Positions 49,989 to 58,774 of a DNA stretch of 64,000 bases are shown piece by piece. How positions within the stretch are numbered: position 1 is the first letter of the stretch; each line of letters opens with the position of its first letter. Source of the stretch: SIG440 sp045646865 (GTDB taxonomy: Bacteria > Bacillota > Clostridia > Monoglobales > Monoglobaceae); the NCBI GenBank assembly GCA_045646865.1, contig JAZRLM010000007.1, positions 120,025 through 184,024 of the forward strand, read 5' to 3'. The notes beneath the pieces are model-generated. The model made no database searches and was not told where the DNA came from. It saw only the letters and a list, made by a program, of their open reading frames with translations. Made by a program: the position numbers and the translations under genes.

Positions 49989-50657
49989 ATGGTGAATATA
50001 GGCAATGAATGGGATAGACTTTTAGACGGAGAGTTTGAAAAGGAGTATTATTTAAAACTCCGCAGCTTTCTGGCAAGAGAATACAAAACTGGAACGGTTT
50101 ACCCTGATATGTATGATATTTTCAATGCATTAAAATACACCTCATACAGCGATGTCAAGGTGGTTATTATTGGTCAGGACCCGTATCATGGTGCGGGGCA
50201 GGCACACGGGCTGAGTTTTTCGGTTAAACGTGGCATAGAACAACCCCCTTCGTTGAAAAATATTTTTAAGGAAATTCACGACGATTTGGGTATAGAAACA
50301 CCAAATCACGGTCAGCTTACCTATTGGGCACAGCAGGGTGTGCTTTTGCTGAATGCGGTGCTGACGGTCCGTGCAGGCGAGGCTAACAGCCACAAGGGTA
50401 TGGGCTGGGAAGTATTTACCGACAGGGTTATTGGACTTCTTAACCAAAGAGAAAAGCCAATGGTGTTTTTGTTGTGGGGTGCAAACGCAAGGCAGAAGAA
50501 ACAACTGATAACAAACCCCAATCACAGAATTTTAGAAACCGTTCATCCAAGTCCCTTGTCGGCTTATAACGGATTTTTCGGTTGTAAGCATTTTTCGTTG
50601 ACCAATGAATTTTTAAAGACGATGGGTCAGACACCCATTGATTGGAGTTTAGATTAA
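49989..50657 (+). CDS. ung: Uracil-DNA glycosylase, family 1
   Basis: 222 residues. UNG removes uracil from DNA as the first step of base excision repair. Catalytic Asp64 in GQDPYHG and His186 in HPSPLSA are present, with the conserved LLLNAVLTV and WGANAR blocks. The start MVNIGNEWDRLL agrees with the family; AGAGGTG is ahead. Next gene begins after 19 bases. Confidence 0.97.
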   Translation: MVNIGNEWDRLLDGEFEKEYYLKLRSFLAREYKTGTVYPDMYDIFNALKYTSYSDVKVVIIGQDPYHGAGQAHGLSFSVKRGIEQPPSLKNIFKEIHDDLGIETPNHGQLTYWAQQGVLLLNAVLTVRAGEANSHKGMGWEVFTDRVIGLLNQREKPMVFLLWGANARQKKQLITNPNHRILETVHPSPLSAYNGFFGCKHFSLTNEFLKTMGQTPIDWSLD

Positions 50658-50676
50658 TCTGAAAGGAAAAAGGGTT

Positions 50677-51399
50677 ATGAGAGACAGAGTAGAAATACTT
50701 GGAGTTAAGGTGGACAGAGTGACCTTTAATCAGGCTTTGGATATCGCCGAAGGATTTGTGAAGACAGAAGGAGTTTCTACAATCTTTACTCCTAATGCCG
50801 AGATTGTAATGTGTGCACAGGAAGATGCTGAAATGGCGGATATCCTGAATAATGCCGATATGTGTACTGCAGACGGTATAGGCGTTGTCTATGGGGCGAA
50901 AATTTTAAAAAATCCTCTTCCACAGCGTGTTGCCGGATTTGACCTTGTGTGCGGTTTGTTTGAAAGATTGGCGAAGTCGGGCGAAGGAGTTTTTCTGTTC
51001 GGCGCAAAGCCGGGTGTGGCAGAGGCAGCTAAGGCAAAAATGGAAGAACAATATCCCGGACTTTCGGTTGTGGGTTGTCGCAACGGATATTTCAAACCCG
51101 AGGATGAAGCAGATATTGTTCAACAAATAAATAAGTCCGGTGCAAAACTGCTTTTGGTTTGCCTTGGTGCCCCAAAGCAGGAAAAATGGATTACAGCACA
51201 TAAGGACGAGCTTAAGGTAAATCTTTGTATGGGCGTTGGCGGAACTCTGGATGTTTTTGCGGGCGTTGCCAAGCGTGCCCCTGAGATTTTTATTAAACTT
51301 AATCTTGAATGGGCTTACAGATTTTTGAAAAATCCGTCCAGACTGGGTAGATTTGCGGCGCTTCCTAAATTTATGATTAAGGTATTGAAAAGCAGATAA
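50677..51399 (+). CDS. WecG/TagA/CpsF-family glycosyltransferase (GT26)
   Basis: 240 residues. GT26 enzymes transfer N-acetylmannosamine (TagA, wall teichoic acid) or related sugars to lipid-linked GlcNAc. Motifs TPNAEIVMCAQ, ADMCTADGIGVVYGAK, GVGGTLDVFAG and RAPEIFIKLNLEWAYRFLKNP (in parts) are diagnostic. In clostridia with SLH proteins it probably acts on the secondary cell-wall polymer, complementing the minus-strand operon at 30-37 kb. AAAGGAAAAAGG precedes the ATG. Confidence 0.94.
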   Translation: MRDRVEILGVKVDRVTFNQALDIAEGFVKTEGVSTIFTPNAEIVMCAQEDAEMADILNNADMCTADGIGVVYGAKILKNPLPQRVAGFDLVCGLFERLAKSGEGVFLFGAKPGVAEAAKAKMEEQYPGLSVVGCRNGYFKPEDEADIVQQINKSGAKLLLVCLGAPKQEKWITAHKDELKVNLCMGVGGTLDVFAGVAKRAPEIFIKLNLEWAYRFLKNPSRLGRFAALPKFMIKVLKSR

Positions 51400-51412
51400 A
51401 GGAGATTTTGTT

Positions 51413-51958
51413 ATGATATATATGTTTTTGGCAAACGGCTTTGAAGAAACCGAGGCAATCGGTTGCCTTGATGTGATTCGCAGAGCACAGATAGATATTA
51501 AAACGGTTGGTATTGGCAGCAAGGATATTACAGGCAGCCACGGTGTATGTGTTGTGGCAGATATTTGCGCAGACGAAATCAGTTTTGACGGTTTGGAGGG
51601 TGTTATTCTGCCCGGCGGTATTCCAGGAACCACAAACCTTCAGGCAGATGAAAGAGTTATAAAGGCTGTGAAATTTTGTGCCGAACAGGGCAAGCTTATT
51701 GCGGCAATATGTGCGGCTCCGATGATACTTGGTCAGCTTGGACTGCTTGAAGGAAAGATGGCGGTTTGCTATCCGGGTTTTGAAGAGCATCTCAAGGGTG
51801 CAACGGTGGATTCAAATGCTTTAGTGGCAATTGACGGCAATGTTATTACCGGCAAGGGCGCAGGAGCGGCAATGCTTTTTGGCGCAAGAATTGCCGATTG
51901 GTTTAAGGCAGGTGCAGGTCAGGAAATACTTGACCAGATGCAACATCCAATAGTGTAG
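51413..51958 (+). CDS. DJ-1/PfpI-family protein
   Basis: 181 residues, DJ-1 subfamily: FLANGFEETEAIG at the start (Glu15-Glu16 region), a nucleophile-elbow cysteine at Cys100 in AAICAAPMILG, and CYPGFEEHL. Members act as deglycases, chaperones or thiazole-monophosphate-synthesis-associated proteins (ThiJ); the exact reaction is unknown. AAAGGAG precedes ATG 51413 and the gene follows tagA by 13 bases. Confidence 0.92.
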   Translation: MIYMFLANGFEETEAIGCLDVIRRAQIDIKTVGIGSKDITGSHGVCVVADICADEISFDGLEGVILPGGIPGTTNLQADERVIKAVKFCAEQGKLIAAICAAPMILGQLGLLEGKMAVCYPGFEEHLKGATVDSNALVAIDGNVITGKGAGAAMLFGARIADWFKAGAGQEILDQMQHPIV

Positions 51959-51970
51959 GAATGAAAATTG

Positions 51971-52882
51971 ATGACAGAGAAGAAATATGAACTGAGAAAA
52001 CAAATAAAAAGCGTACGGTGGATGATTTTTTGGGTTGTGCTTGCACAGTTTGCGGCAGAACTTGTTGTTGATGCTGTATTCAGTTTTATGGAAAATCCTC
52101 CTTACGAGTATATCCGCGTTGCTATTGTGGAGATTTTGGCGATAGGTGTGCCTATAACGGTGTATGCCCGTTCTGCATGGAGCAGCGGCATTGATGCGGC
52201 AAAGCAACAATTCTGGTTGAAACCCTGCAAGCCATATTGCCTTTTGCTTGCGGCGTTAGTTGGTATTTTTGGTCAGTTTGTTATGATTGTTCTTAACATA
52301 CCGGGCAATCTTTTGGTTCAGGAAGTGCTGAAACAATCCCCTGAGGATGTGATACCGGTTGTTCTCGGCGGAGGGAAGATGATTTCGGGGATAATTGCTT
52401 TAGTGATTATTCCGGCAATTTTAGAAGAATTCTGGATGCGGGGGATAATATTTTCTGCATATAATAAGAGCAACACCGTTGTGGCAATTTTCTTAACAAG
52501 TGTGTTATTTGCACTATTGCATCTTAAGATTAGTGATGCACTTGGCTTTTTGTTTATGGGAATAGTTGCGTCGGTGGTGCTTATAAAGTGCAATTCCATT
52601 TATGCCGCTATGGTATATCACGGCTTCAGCAACCTTACAGCACTATTGCTTGAAGGTTTTGTACTGCCTTATATAGGGGACTATATATGGACTGTTTTAG
52701 CATTGACCGTTCTTGGATTTGTGGTGCTTTTTGGTTTGTTGCTTGTGCAAAAAAATAAAATTCTGCTTCACCGAAATTTTAAGACCGGTACACTTGTGCT
52801 CAGCAGTATATTCAGCCTGCCCATTATGTTGAGTATCGTGGTTGTGATAGTGAAATATTTTTTGATAAAAGCTATAGGATGA
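51971..52882 (+). CDS. CPBP-family intramembrane metalloprotease (CAAX protease/Abi)
   Basis: 303 residues with about eight membrane helices. The metal-site motifs are EEFWMRG (EExxxR), FALLHL (the histidine motif FxxxH) and a third in MVYHGFSN. Bacterial members are related to the Rce1 CAAX protease and include bacteriocin-immunity and stress proteins; substrate unknown. ATG 51971 follows AGGA near the end of the DJ-1 gene. Confidence 0.88.
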   Translation: MTEKKYELRKQIKSVRWMIFWVVLAQFAAELVVDAVFSFMENPPYEYIRVAIVEILAIGVPITVYARSAWSSGIDAAKQQFWLKPCKPYCLLLAALVGIFGQFVMIVLNIPGNLLVQEVLKQSPEDVIPVVLGGGKMISGIIALVIIPAILEEFWMRGIIFSAYNKSNTVVAIFLTSVLFALLHLKISDALGFLFMGIVASVVLIKCNSIYAAMVYHGFSNLTALLLEGFVLPYIGDYIWTVLALTVLGFVVLFGLLLVQKNKILLHRNFKTGTLVLSSIFSLPIMLSIVVVIVKYFLIKAIG

Positions 52883-52888
52883 TTTACT

Positions 52889-53938
52889 ATGGAAGAAATG
52901 ATAGGTGAAAAGAAAAAGAAAAGAAAAATTCGTTCCGTCAGGTTAGGTGTGTTTATTTGCATAACCGCTCTTGTGGTATGGTTAATTGCAGTTGCAGTTG
53001 ACGTTTTGGGCATTGGCGGCGGACGTGGAACGGATGTTATGGTTACAATTCCCAAAGGCGCAACAGCGACCCGAATTTCTGAAATTCTGAAGGAGGAAGG
53101 TGTTATAAGGCACCCCCTTTTGTTTAGAGTGACAGTAAAGATGGCATCAGAGGAATATGTTTTTCAGCAAGGCGGACATCTTATAGGCAAAAGCCTTAGT
53201 TATTCAAACATTGCCAGAGAACTTACCCAAGTCCCTGATGTGGAAACTGATGAAAAGATTCAGATCCTTATCCCCGAAGGTTATGAGGCATGGCAGATTG
53301 CCGAAACCCTTGAAAATGCAGGCTTGGTTGATAAAAATGCATTTTTGGACGAGCTTGACAAAGGTGATTTTGATTTTGAATTTATATCACAGATTGAAAG
53401 GGAAGAAAACCGTCTGGAGGGGTATCTTTTCCCTGCCACGTATGAATTTTATTCTTGGGAAAACGAACGTGACATTATAATAAAAATGCTTAAGGCTTTT
53501 GAAACCTATGTGATACCTGTGTATCAGGAGGCTCAGACTGATTACACTCTTGACCAGATTATAACAATGGCGTCTGTTGTGGAGCGCGAGGCTGCAAACG
53601 ATTCTGAACGCGGCAGGATTGCATCGGTTTTTTATAACAGAATGGAAAGGGATATGACCCTTAGTTCCTGCGCAACCGTACAGTATATTATAAGAGAAAG
53701 AAAACCGATATTAAGCAATTCGGACATAAAAATTAAATCGCCTTACAACACATATATAAACAAAGGGTTGCCAATCGGACCAATTGCCTCTCCCGGTGTA
53801 AATTCCGTTAAAGCGGCACTATATCCCGATGAAACTGATTATTTATATTTTGCGGCAAAGGCGGACGGAAGTGAAAATGTTTTCTCTCGCACAGATAGGG
53901 AGCATATGGAAACCGTGAAAAGATTGCAGAGAAATTAA
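52889..53938 (+). CDS. mltG: Endolytic peptidoglycan transglycosylase MltG
   Basis: 349 residues. MltG cuts nascent glycan strands and sets their length. A cytoplasmic basic start leads to one membrane helix (about 20-43), a LysM-like region (VTIPKGATATRISEILKEEG) and the YceG catalytic domain with Glu232 in SVVEREA and GLPIGPIASPGVNSVKAALYP (in parts). The following O-methyltransferase is its usual neighbour in Firmicutes. Confidence 0.96.
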   Translation: MEEMIGEKKKKRKIRSVRLGVFICITALVVWLIAVAVDVLGIGGGRGTDVMVTIPKGATATRISEILKEEGVIRHPLLFRVTVKMASEEYVFQQGGHLIGKSLSYSNIARELTQVPDVETDEKIQILIPEGYEAWQIAETLENAGLVDKNAFLDELDKGDFDFEFISQIEREENRLEGYLFPATYEFYSWENERDIIIKMLKAFETYVIPVYQEAQTDYTLDQIITMASVVEREAANDSERGRIASVFYNRMERDMTLSSCATVQYIIRERKPILSNSDIKIKSPYNTYINKGLPIGPIASPGVNSVKAALYPDETDYLYFAAKADGSENVFSRTDREHMETVKRLQRN

Positions 53939-53964
53939 AGACTGAAAAGAGGGAACTTTGTCCA

Positions 53965-54627
53965 ATGAAGGCTTGGATTGAAGAAGATAATATAAATTAT
54001 GAATACATAATCCGTTATCTGAGGGATACTATTCCCGAAAGTACCGGACATATTGCCGAGATGGAACGGTATGCAAAGGCTAATGATGTTCCCATATCAC
54101 AGCCGGAAAGCATAAGGCTGGTGGAAGTATTATTAAAGATTGCTGATGCAAAAAAAATCCTTGAACTGGGAACGGCTATCGGATATTCAGCAATAAGGAT
54201 GTCAAATGCCTGCGGTGCTGAAGTTGTAACCGTTGAACTTTCGGATGAAATGGCGGATATAGCGGAGAAGAATTTTGAAATAGCCGGTATTTCGGACAAG
54301 GTGACACTTATCCGGGGTGATGCGCGTCAGGTGGTTTCAGAAATGCCAGGCGAAGGTGTTTTTGATGTGATATTTGTTGATGCGGCAAAGGGTCAGTATA
54401 TGGAGTTTTTCCCTCATTGCGAACGCCTTCTTAAAAAGGGCGGAATACTTATTTCGGATAATGTATTATATAAAGGAATGACGGCAACTGACGAGCTTGT
54501 GGTAAGACGCAAAATTACAATTGTCCGCAGACTTCGCAAATATCTTGAAATGCTAAAAGAAAATAAAGGTTTCAGCACAGCGCTTTTGCCTATCGGCGAC
54601 GGAGTTGCGCTGAGTTTTAAGGAGTGA
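53965..54627 (+). CDS. YrrM-like O-methyltransferase
   Basis: 220 residues, class I SAM-dependent methyltransferase of the catechol/caffeoyl-CoA type. The SAM motif ELGTAIGYSAIRM is near residue 65, and metal-site residues lie in VFVDAAKG-like DVIFVDAAKGQY and ISDNVLYKG. In Firmicutes such enzymes may act in hydroxyuridine (mo5U34) tRNA modification (TrmR); the fit is good for position and family. It overlaps the next gene only at the GTGA junction. Confidence 0.88.
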   Translation: MKAWIEEDNINYEYIIRYLRDTIPESTGHIAEMERYAKANDVPISQPESIRLVEVLLKIADAKKILELGTAIGYSAIRMSNACGAEVVTVELSDEMADIAEKNFEIAGISDKVTLIRGDARQVVSEMPGEGVFDVIFVDAAKGQYMEFFPHCERLLKKGGILISDNVLYKGMTATDELVVRRKITIVRRLRKYLEMLKENKGFSTALLPIGDGVALSFKE

Positions 54628-54632
54628 GAAGG

Positions 54633-55754
54633 TTGATACTGCAAAATGATAATCTGAATAAGCATAAGGATTTCAGGAAGAACTTTGATTTCTGGCTGTT
54701 CTTTTTGACTTTTGCGGCGTCAGTTTTTGGTATTATAATGATTTCAAGTGCATCTCCATTGCCTGTCAGACACGTTGCAGTTCAGATTGTGGCGCTTGTG
54801 GCAGGTATTGTGCTGATGGGTGTTCTGATGATTCTTGATTATGAGTATCTTGCAGGGATATGGGGTTATCTGTATCTTGGGTCAATGATACTGTTGATTC
54901 TGGTGCTTATACCGGGTATCGGCACATATGACAACGGTGCCCGAAGCTGGTTCCGTTTTGGCCCTGTTGGTATTCAGCCTGCCGAGATTGTTAAAATAGC
55001 CTTTATAGTCACATTTGCAAAGCATTTGTCCGAGGTGGATTATATGATCAATCGTCCCAGATATGTATTCTTTCTGTTGGTTCATGCGGCTATTTTAATC
55101 GGGTTAATTCTGCTTCAGCCCGACTTTGGTACGGCGGTGGTTTTTGTTTGTATTATGATTACAATGCTTTTTACCGCAAAAATAAGCTGGAAGTATATTA
55201 TTGCAGGCTTGGGCGCCATTGCGTTGGCTATACCTGCGGCGTGGTTTTTTGTTTTTAAGGATTATCAGAAGGAGAGAATTATAAATCTCTTTAATCCCGA
55301 AAACGACCCCTCAGGCACAGGGTATCAGGTTGCACAGTCAAAAATTGCAATTGGGTCGGGTCAGCTGTTTGGCAGCGGACTTTATCAGGGCGGAAGCGGC
55401 CAAAGCAACTTTCTTCCCGAAAGGCACACCGACTTCATCTTTTCGGTTGTGTGCGAGGAGCTTGGATTTATAGGGGCGTTGTTGGTAATTGCTCTTTTGG
55501 TTGCAATAATTGTAAGATGTGTTATGATAGGTATGAATGCACGAAATAATCTTGGTATGTATATTTGTATGGGTGTTGCGGCGATGTTCACTTTCCACCT
55601 GATTGAAAATATAGGTATGTGCATAGGGATTATGCCGGTTACGGGAATCCCGTTGCCGTTTTTCAGTTACGGTGGCTCGTCCTTGCTGACAAATCTTGCG
55701 GCAATAGGGTTGGTGCTTAATGTAAAGTATCGAAGCAAGTCTATAAACTTTTAA
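54633..55754 (+). CDS. rodA: SEDS-family peptidoglycan polymerase (RodA/FtsW type)
   Basis: 373 residues with ten membrane helices. SEDS proteins polymerise glycan strands from lipid II with a partner PBP. Hallmarks: GARSWFRFGPVGIQPAEIVK, QPDFGTA, LPERHTDFIFSVVCEELG and PFFSYGGSSLL. I favour TTG 54633 because AAGGAG (54619-54624) is eight bases ahead; GTG 54624 overlaps that site. RodA, FtsW or SpoVE cannot be separated by sequence alone; the RodA-like short form is favoured. Confidence 0.9.
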   Translation: MILQNDNLNKHKDFRKNFDFWLFFLTFAASVFGIIMISSASPLPVRHVAVQIVALVAGIVLMGVLMILDYEYLAGIWGYLYLGSMILLILVLIPGIGTYDNGARSWFRFGPVGIQPAEIVKIAFIVTFAKHLSEVDYMINRPRYVFFLLVHAAILIGLILLQPDFGTAVVFVCIMITMLFTAKISWKYIIAGLGAIALAIPAAWFFVFKDYQKERIINLFNPENDPSGTGYQVAQSKIAIGSGQLFGSGLYQGGSGQSNFLPERHTDFIFSVVCEELGFIGALLVIALLVAIIVRCVMIGMNARNNLGMYICMGVAAMFTFHLIENIGMCIGIMPVTGIPLPFFSYGGSSLLTNLAAIGLVLNVKYRSKSINF

Positions 55755-55795
55755 CATAAACGGGATGCTGCGAAACGCAACATCCCGTTTATGTT
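55753..55795. terminator. Bidirectional terminator between rodA-like and the P-type ATPase
   Basis: A perfect 15-base pair of arms (AACATAAACGGGATG / CATCCCGTTTATGTT) with an inner TGCG/CGCA stem. It overlaps the stop codons of both convergent genes. Confidence 0.88.
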
Positions 55796-58421
55796 ATCGG
55801 TTTACTATTAATTTTCTTATCAGGTCCACGGGAATTACAAGAAGTGCAGGTATGATTGCGGTCATCCATTCACGTGGGTTAAGGGGCGCAGTCCGCAAGA
55901 CCTGACCGCCGAAATATGTCATCACAATCTGAACGGTGCATATAAGCCCGATTATAAACATAAAAGGTTTATTCAGGGATATGTGGTCAAGAAGGTCAAT
56001 ACCTTCGCACCTTGCGTTAAATGCGTTAAGCACCCCTGCAAATACAAAAAAGTTAAAATAACCTGTATAAAAGTATATCTCACCTGCGTGCTGACGAAAA
56101 GCGCAATGCATAGCAGGTGACAAAAAGAAGAACAGGCTTACGGCAAAAATGAAAAATCCGCTTGTACAGATGGCACTCCACGCCTTTTTGTCAAGTATTT
56201 TTTCGTCACGGCGCTTTGGCTTGTCAAACATATACCGCCTCAGGGCAGCCTCACCGCCAAAGGCTATTGCGGCAAGGGTATCCATTACCAGATTTACCCA
56301 CAGCATTTGAGTAATGCCAAGGGGTTTTTCTATTCCGATTAGCGGACCCGCTACCGACACAAGTACAGCCGCAATATTTATGGTCATCTGGCATATTATA
56401 AACTTTTTTATGCTTTTATAGATTGTTCGTCCGTAAAGCACTGCCGAACGCACCGACGAAAAATTATCGTCAAGGATAACAATATCCCCTGCTGCCTTTG
56501 CAACATCTGTGCCGCTGCCCATTGCAAATCCCACATCAGCGCGGCGCAGGGCGGCAAGGTCATTTACTCCGTCGCCCGTCATTCCAACAACAAGACCTTT
56601 TTCCTGAGCAATCCTTACCAGACGGCTTTTATCTGTGGGCAAAGCTCTTGCGATTACACGTATATCGGGTAATTTCTGACTTAACTCATCATCACTCATT
56701 TTTTGCAAATCTTCCGAGGTCAGCACCACATTTCTGTGACTGTCCATTATCCCTGCTTCGTGGGCAATGGCAACGGCGGTTTCTTTTTTGTCTCCGGTTA
56801 TCATTACCGTCTGGATGCCTGCACGCTTAACCTCGCTTACTGCAGTGCGTATGTCGGGGCGCAAGTCGTCGCGGATTGCCACAAGACCGACAAGTGTTAT
56901 GTCCTTTGGCAGTTGTCCGTCGGTGAAATTGTTGGCTATACCAAGTGCAAGAACACGGATGCATCTCTTTGCCATATCGTCAATTATATTATTAAGTTCA
57001 ACAGTTGCGCCAATAATCTGTTCCCTGCCTGACGTATCAAAATATTTTCTGCATCGGGGGAGAATTATTTCAGGTGCCCCTTTTACAAGAACTCCCGAAA
57101 AATCTCCTCTGACTTCGGCTTGTGAAAATTTATTTTCGCTTGTGAACAGGGTTTCACGTTCTTTGGTGAGAGTAATGTCAGGAGCACCGTTGCAGCATAC
57201 AAATTCTATCAGAGCCTTTTCGGTTGCATTGCCGCCCACAACTTTGCCTTTAGACATTTGTGCGGCGCTGTTTCCTGTTACCGAGATTTCGGTTAGTCTT
57301 TTTAACTCTTTTGGCAGAGTGTTATGTTCTTTATATGTATTTCCTGTTCCGTCAATAAAATCCACAACGGTCAGCTTGCCCTTGGTGATTGTTCCTGTTT
57401 TATCCGAAAAAAGAATGTTAATGCTGCCTGCCGTTTCGATACCAATCAGCTTTCGCACGAGAACATTGCTTTTCATCATCTTTTTCATATTCAGCGAGCA
57501 GACTATGGCAATCATCAGGGGCAAACCTTCGGGTACGGAAACTACAATAACCGTAATTCCCATAATAACAGCACTTACAACGTCGGATAATACCTGTGAT
57601 GTGTCAAGAAAGTATTCCAGAATACCAATAGTGCTCCAACCGTTGTCGGCAAAAAATCTTTGTATAAGATAAACCACCACAACCAATGCGGCGCCCATAT
57701 ATCCAAAACGGCTTATGCCTTTTGCTAAATCAGAAAGTTTTACCTGGAGAGGACTTTCTCTGTCTTCATCGCCGGTTTCACGGTTAAGCTGACCGTAAAC
57801 GGTTTTGTCACCTACCTGAGCTACCTTAAGTATACATTGACCTGAACATACAATCCCTCCGCGAAAAAGACTGTTTTTATCCCAAAAGTCAATAAGCCTT
57901 GTGCGATACTCCGGTTCGGTTTTGCAGGCAATTTTTTCAATCTCTTTGTTTTCGCCGTTTAATGCAGACTGGTCTACACGGATGCTGCCCGAAAAAACAT
58001 ATCCGTCGGCAGGAATAATGTCACCTGACTGAAGCAGTACAAAATCGCCCTTTACAATATCATCAATACCTGTCTCCTGCAGATTTCCGTCACGGTAAAC
58101 CTTGCACAGAACCTTTGATGCTTCGCTTTGTATAGAACGGAAGGCTTCTTCGTTTTTATATTCCGAAAGGGCGCTTACCCATGTTGCAATCATTACAGAA
58201 ACAAATATCCCTACACATTCAAACCAGTCCACCTTACCGAAAAAGGTGAAAATGATGTTAATACCCAATGCAATCAGCAATATAGTAATAATGGGGTCAT
58301 CAAACTTTTCCCAGTATTTTTTTATCAGGGTGGGCTTTTCTTTTTCACTTAACCGATTTGTGCCGTTTTCCCGTCGGGAGCGTTCCACCTCCTGAGTTGT
58401 TAATCCCGATATATTTGTCAT
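55794..58421 (-). CDS. Calcium-transporting P-type ATPase (PMCA/SERCA-like)
   Basis: 875 residues. P2-type ATPase with about ten membrane helices. Motifs: actuator ALNGENKEI (TGES equivalent changed to NGEN), PEGLPL in helix 4, phosphorylated Asp340 in DKTGT, KGAPE, TGDKKETA, and GDGVNDLAALRRADVG in the hinge. Helix 6 NLVMDTLAA carries the ion-site residues seen in PMCA pumps. It should export calcium. ATG 58421 follows AAAGGAG; GTG 58430 overlaps that site. The NGEN in place of TGES is notable and could affect dephosphorylation. Confidence 0.9.
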   Translation of the reverse strand: MTNISGLTTQEVERSRRENGTNRLSEKEKPTLIKKYWEKFDDPIITILLIALGINIIFTFFGKVDWFECVGIFVSVMIATWVSALSEYKNEEAFRSIQSEASKVLCKVYRDGNLQETGIDDIVKGDFVLLQSGDIIPADGYVFSGSIRVDQSALNGENKEIEKIACKTEPEYRTRLIDFWDKNSLFRGGIVCSGQCILKVAQVGDKTVYGQLNRETGDEDRESPLQVKLSDLAKGISRFGYMGAALVVVVYLIQRFFADNGWSTIGILEYFLDTSQVLSDVVSAVIMGITVIVVSVPEGLPLMIAIVCSLNMKKMMKSNVLVRKLIGIETAGSINILFSDKTGTITKGKLTVVDFIDGTGNTYKEHNTLPKELKRLTEISVTGNSAAQMSKGKVVGGNATEKALIEFVCCNGAPDITLTKERETLFTSENKFSQAEVRGDFSGVLVKGAPEIILPRCRKYFDTSGREQIIGATVELNNIIDDMAKRCIRVLALGIANNFTDGQLPKDITLVGLVAIRDDLRPDIRTAVSEVKRAGIQTVMITGDKKETAVAIAHEAGIMDSHRNVVLTSEDLQKMSDDELSQKLPDIRVIARALPTDKSRLVRIAQEKGLVVGMTGDGVNDLAALRRADVGFAMGSGTDVAKAAGDIVILDDNFSSVRSAVLYGRTIYKSIKKFIICQMTINIAAVLVSVAGPLIGIEKPLGITQMLWVNLVMDTLAAIAFGGEAALRRYMFDKPKRRDEKILDKKAWSAICTSGFFIFAVSLFFFLSPAMHCAFRQHAGEIYFYTGYFNFFVFAGVLNAFNARCEGIDLLDHISLNKPFMFIIGLICTVQIVMTYFGGQVLRTAPLNPREWMTAIIPALLVIPVDLIRKLIVNR

Positions 58422-58497
58422 AAACTTCACTCCTTTGTATCAACTGCTTGTACTTTAAAGATATTCGGACAAGGCTGAAAATATGAGTGAAAAAATA

Positions 58498-58526
58498 TGG
58501 ACAAATAAGGAAAAGTGTGATATAAT
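58498..58526 (+). promoter_or_regulatory. Promoter of the predicted small RNA
   Basis: TGGACA (58498-58503), a 17-base spacer and TATAAT (58521-58526). Transcription would begin at about 58533, right at the base of the long stem. Confidence 0.75.
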
Positions 58527-58532
58527 AAATTT

Positions 58533-58682
58533 ACCACACGAAATTGAATAGTTCGCAGAACGTTTTTTGTTTAGGCAAAAACGCGTACTCTGCTTTAATG
58601 TTCTGTGTAACTATTTAAAGTTTCGTGTGGTAACGATTGAGCTACGCGTTTTTCATGCGTCGGCTCTGTCGGCGCATTTTTT
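58533..58682 (+). ncRNA. Predicted free-standing structured small RNA (about 150 nt)
   Basis: The 5' portion folds into a long rod: 13 bp (58531-58543 with 58621-58633, perfect), internal loop, 7 bp AATAGTT/AACTATT (58547-58553 / 58609-58615), small loop, 6 bp CAGAAC/GTTCTG, then an apical GTTTTT/AAAAAC hairpin. It ends at a terminator TGCGTCGGC-TCT-GTCGGCGCA plus six T (58656-58682). A competing ACGC/GCGT pairing overlaps the terminator. There is no ORF and no downstream plus-strand gene. The rod with internal loops loosely recalls 6S RNA but is shorter than usual; I do not assign a family. Confidence 0.6.
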
Positions 58683-58726
58683 AATGCGCTAAAAACCCAT
58701 ATTGTCGCTAAACAAACGGAAATGGC

Positions 58727-58756
58727 AAAACCGCTCTGCATATGCAGAGCGGTTTT
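58727..58756. terminator. Symmetrical terminator downstream of the AraC-family gene
   Basis: A 30-base perfect palindrome whose centre is GCATATGC, with A- and T-runs on both sides. It serves the minus-strand AraC gene and backs up the plus-strand RNA terminator. Confidence 0.85.
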
Positions 58757-58774
58757 GTCTATATTTAAAAAGTG

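Larger units (their letters stand above)
58422..58774. other. Intergenic region with no protein-coding gene
   Basis: 353 bases between the P-type ATPase (start at right edge of its gene, minus strand) and the AraC-family gene. Contents: a plus-strand promoter, a predicted structured RNA with its own terminator, and a symmetrical terminator for the AraC gene (listed separately). I see no convincing minus-strand promoter for the ATPase. Confidence 0.7.

Noticed and set aside
56767..57672. Plus-strand open frame of 301 codons across the P-type ATPase
   Set aside because: Shadow of the ATPase gene on the opposite strand. Its protein is Ser/Ile-rich and low-complexity, with no recognisable domain.
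58533..58682. Riboswitch or attenuator leader
   Set aside because: No gene lies downstream in the same direction; the next gene is convergent, so a cis-regulatory leader role is unlikely.
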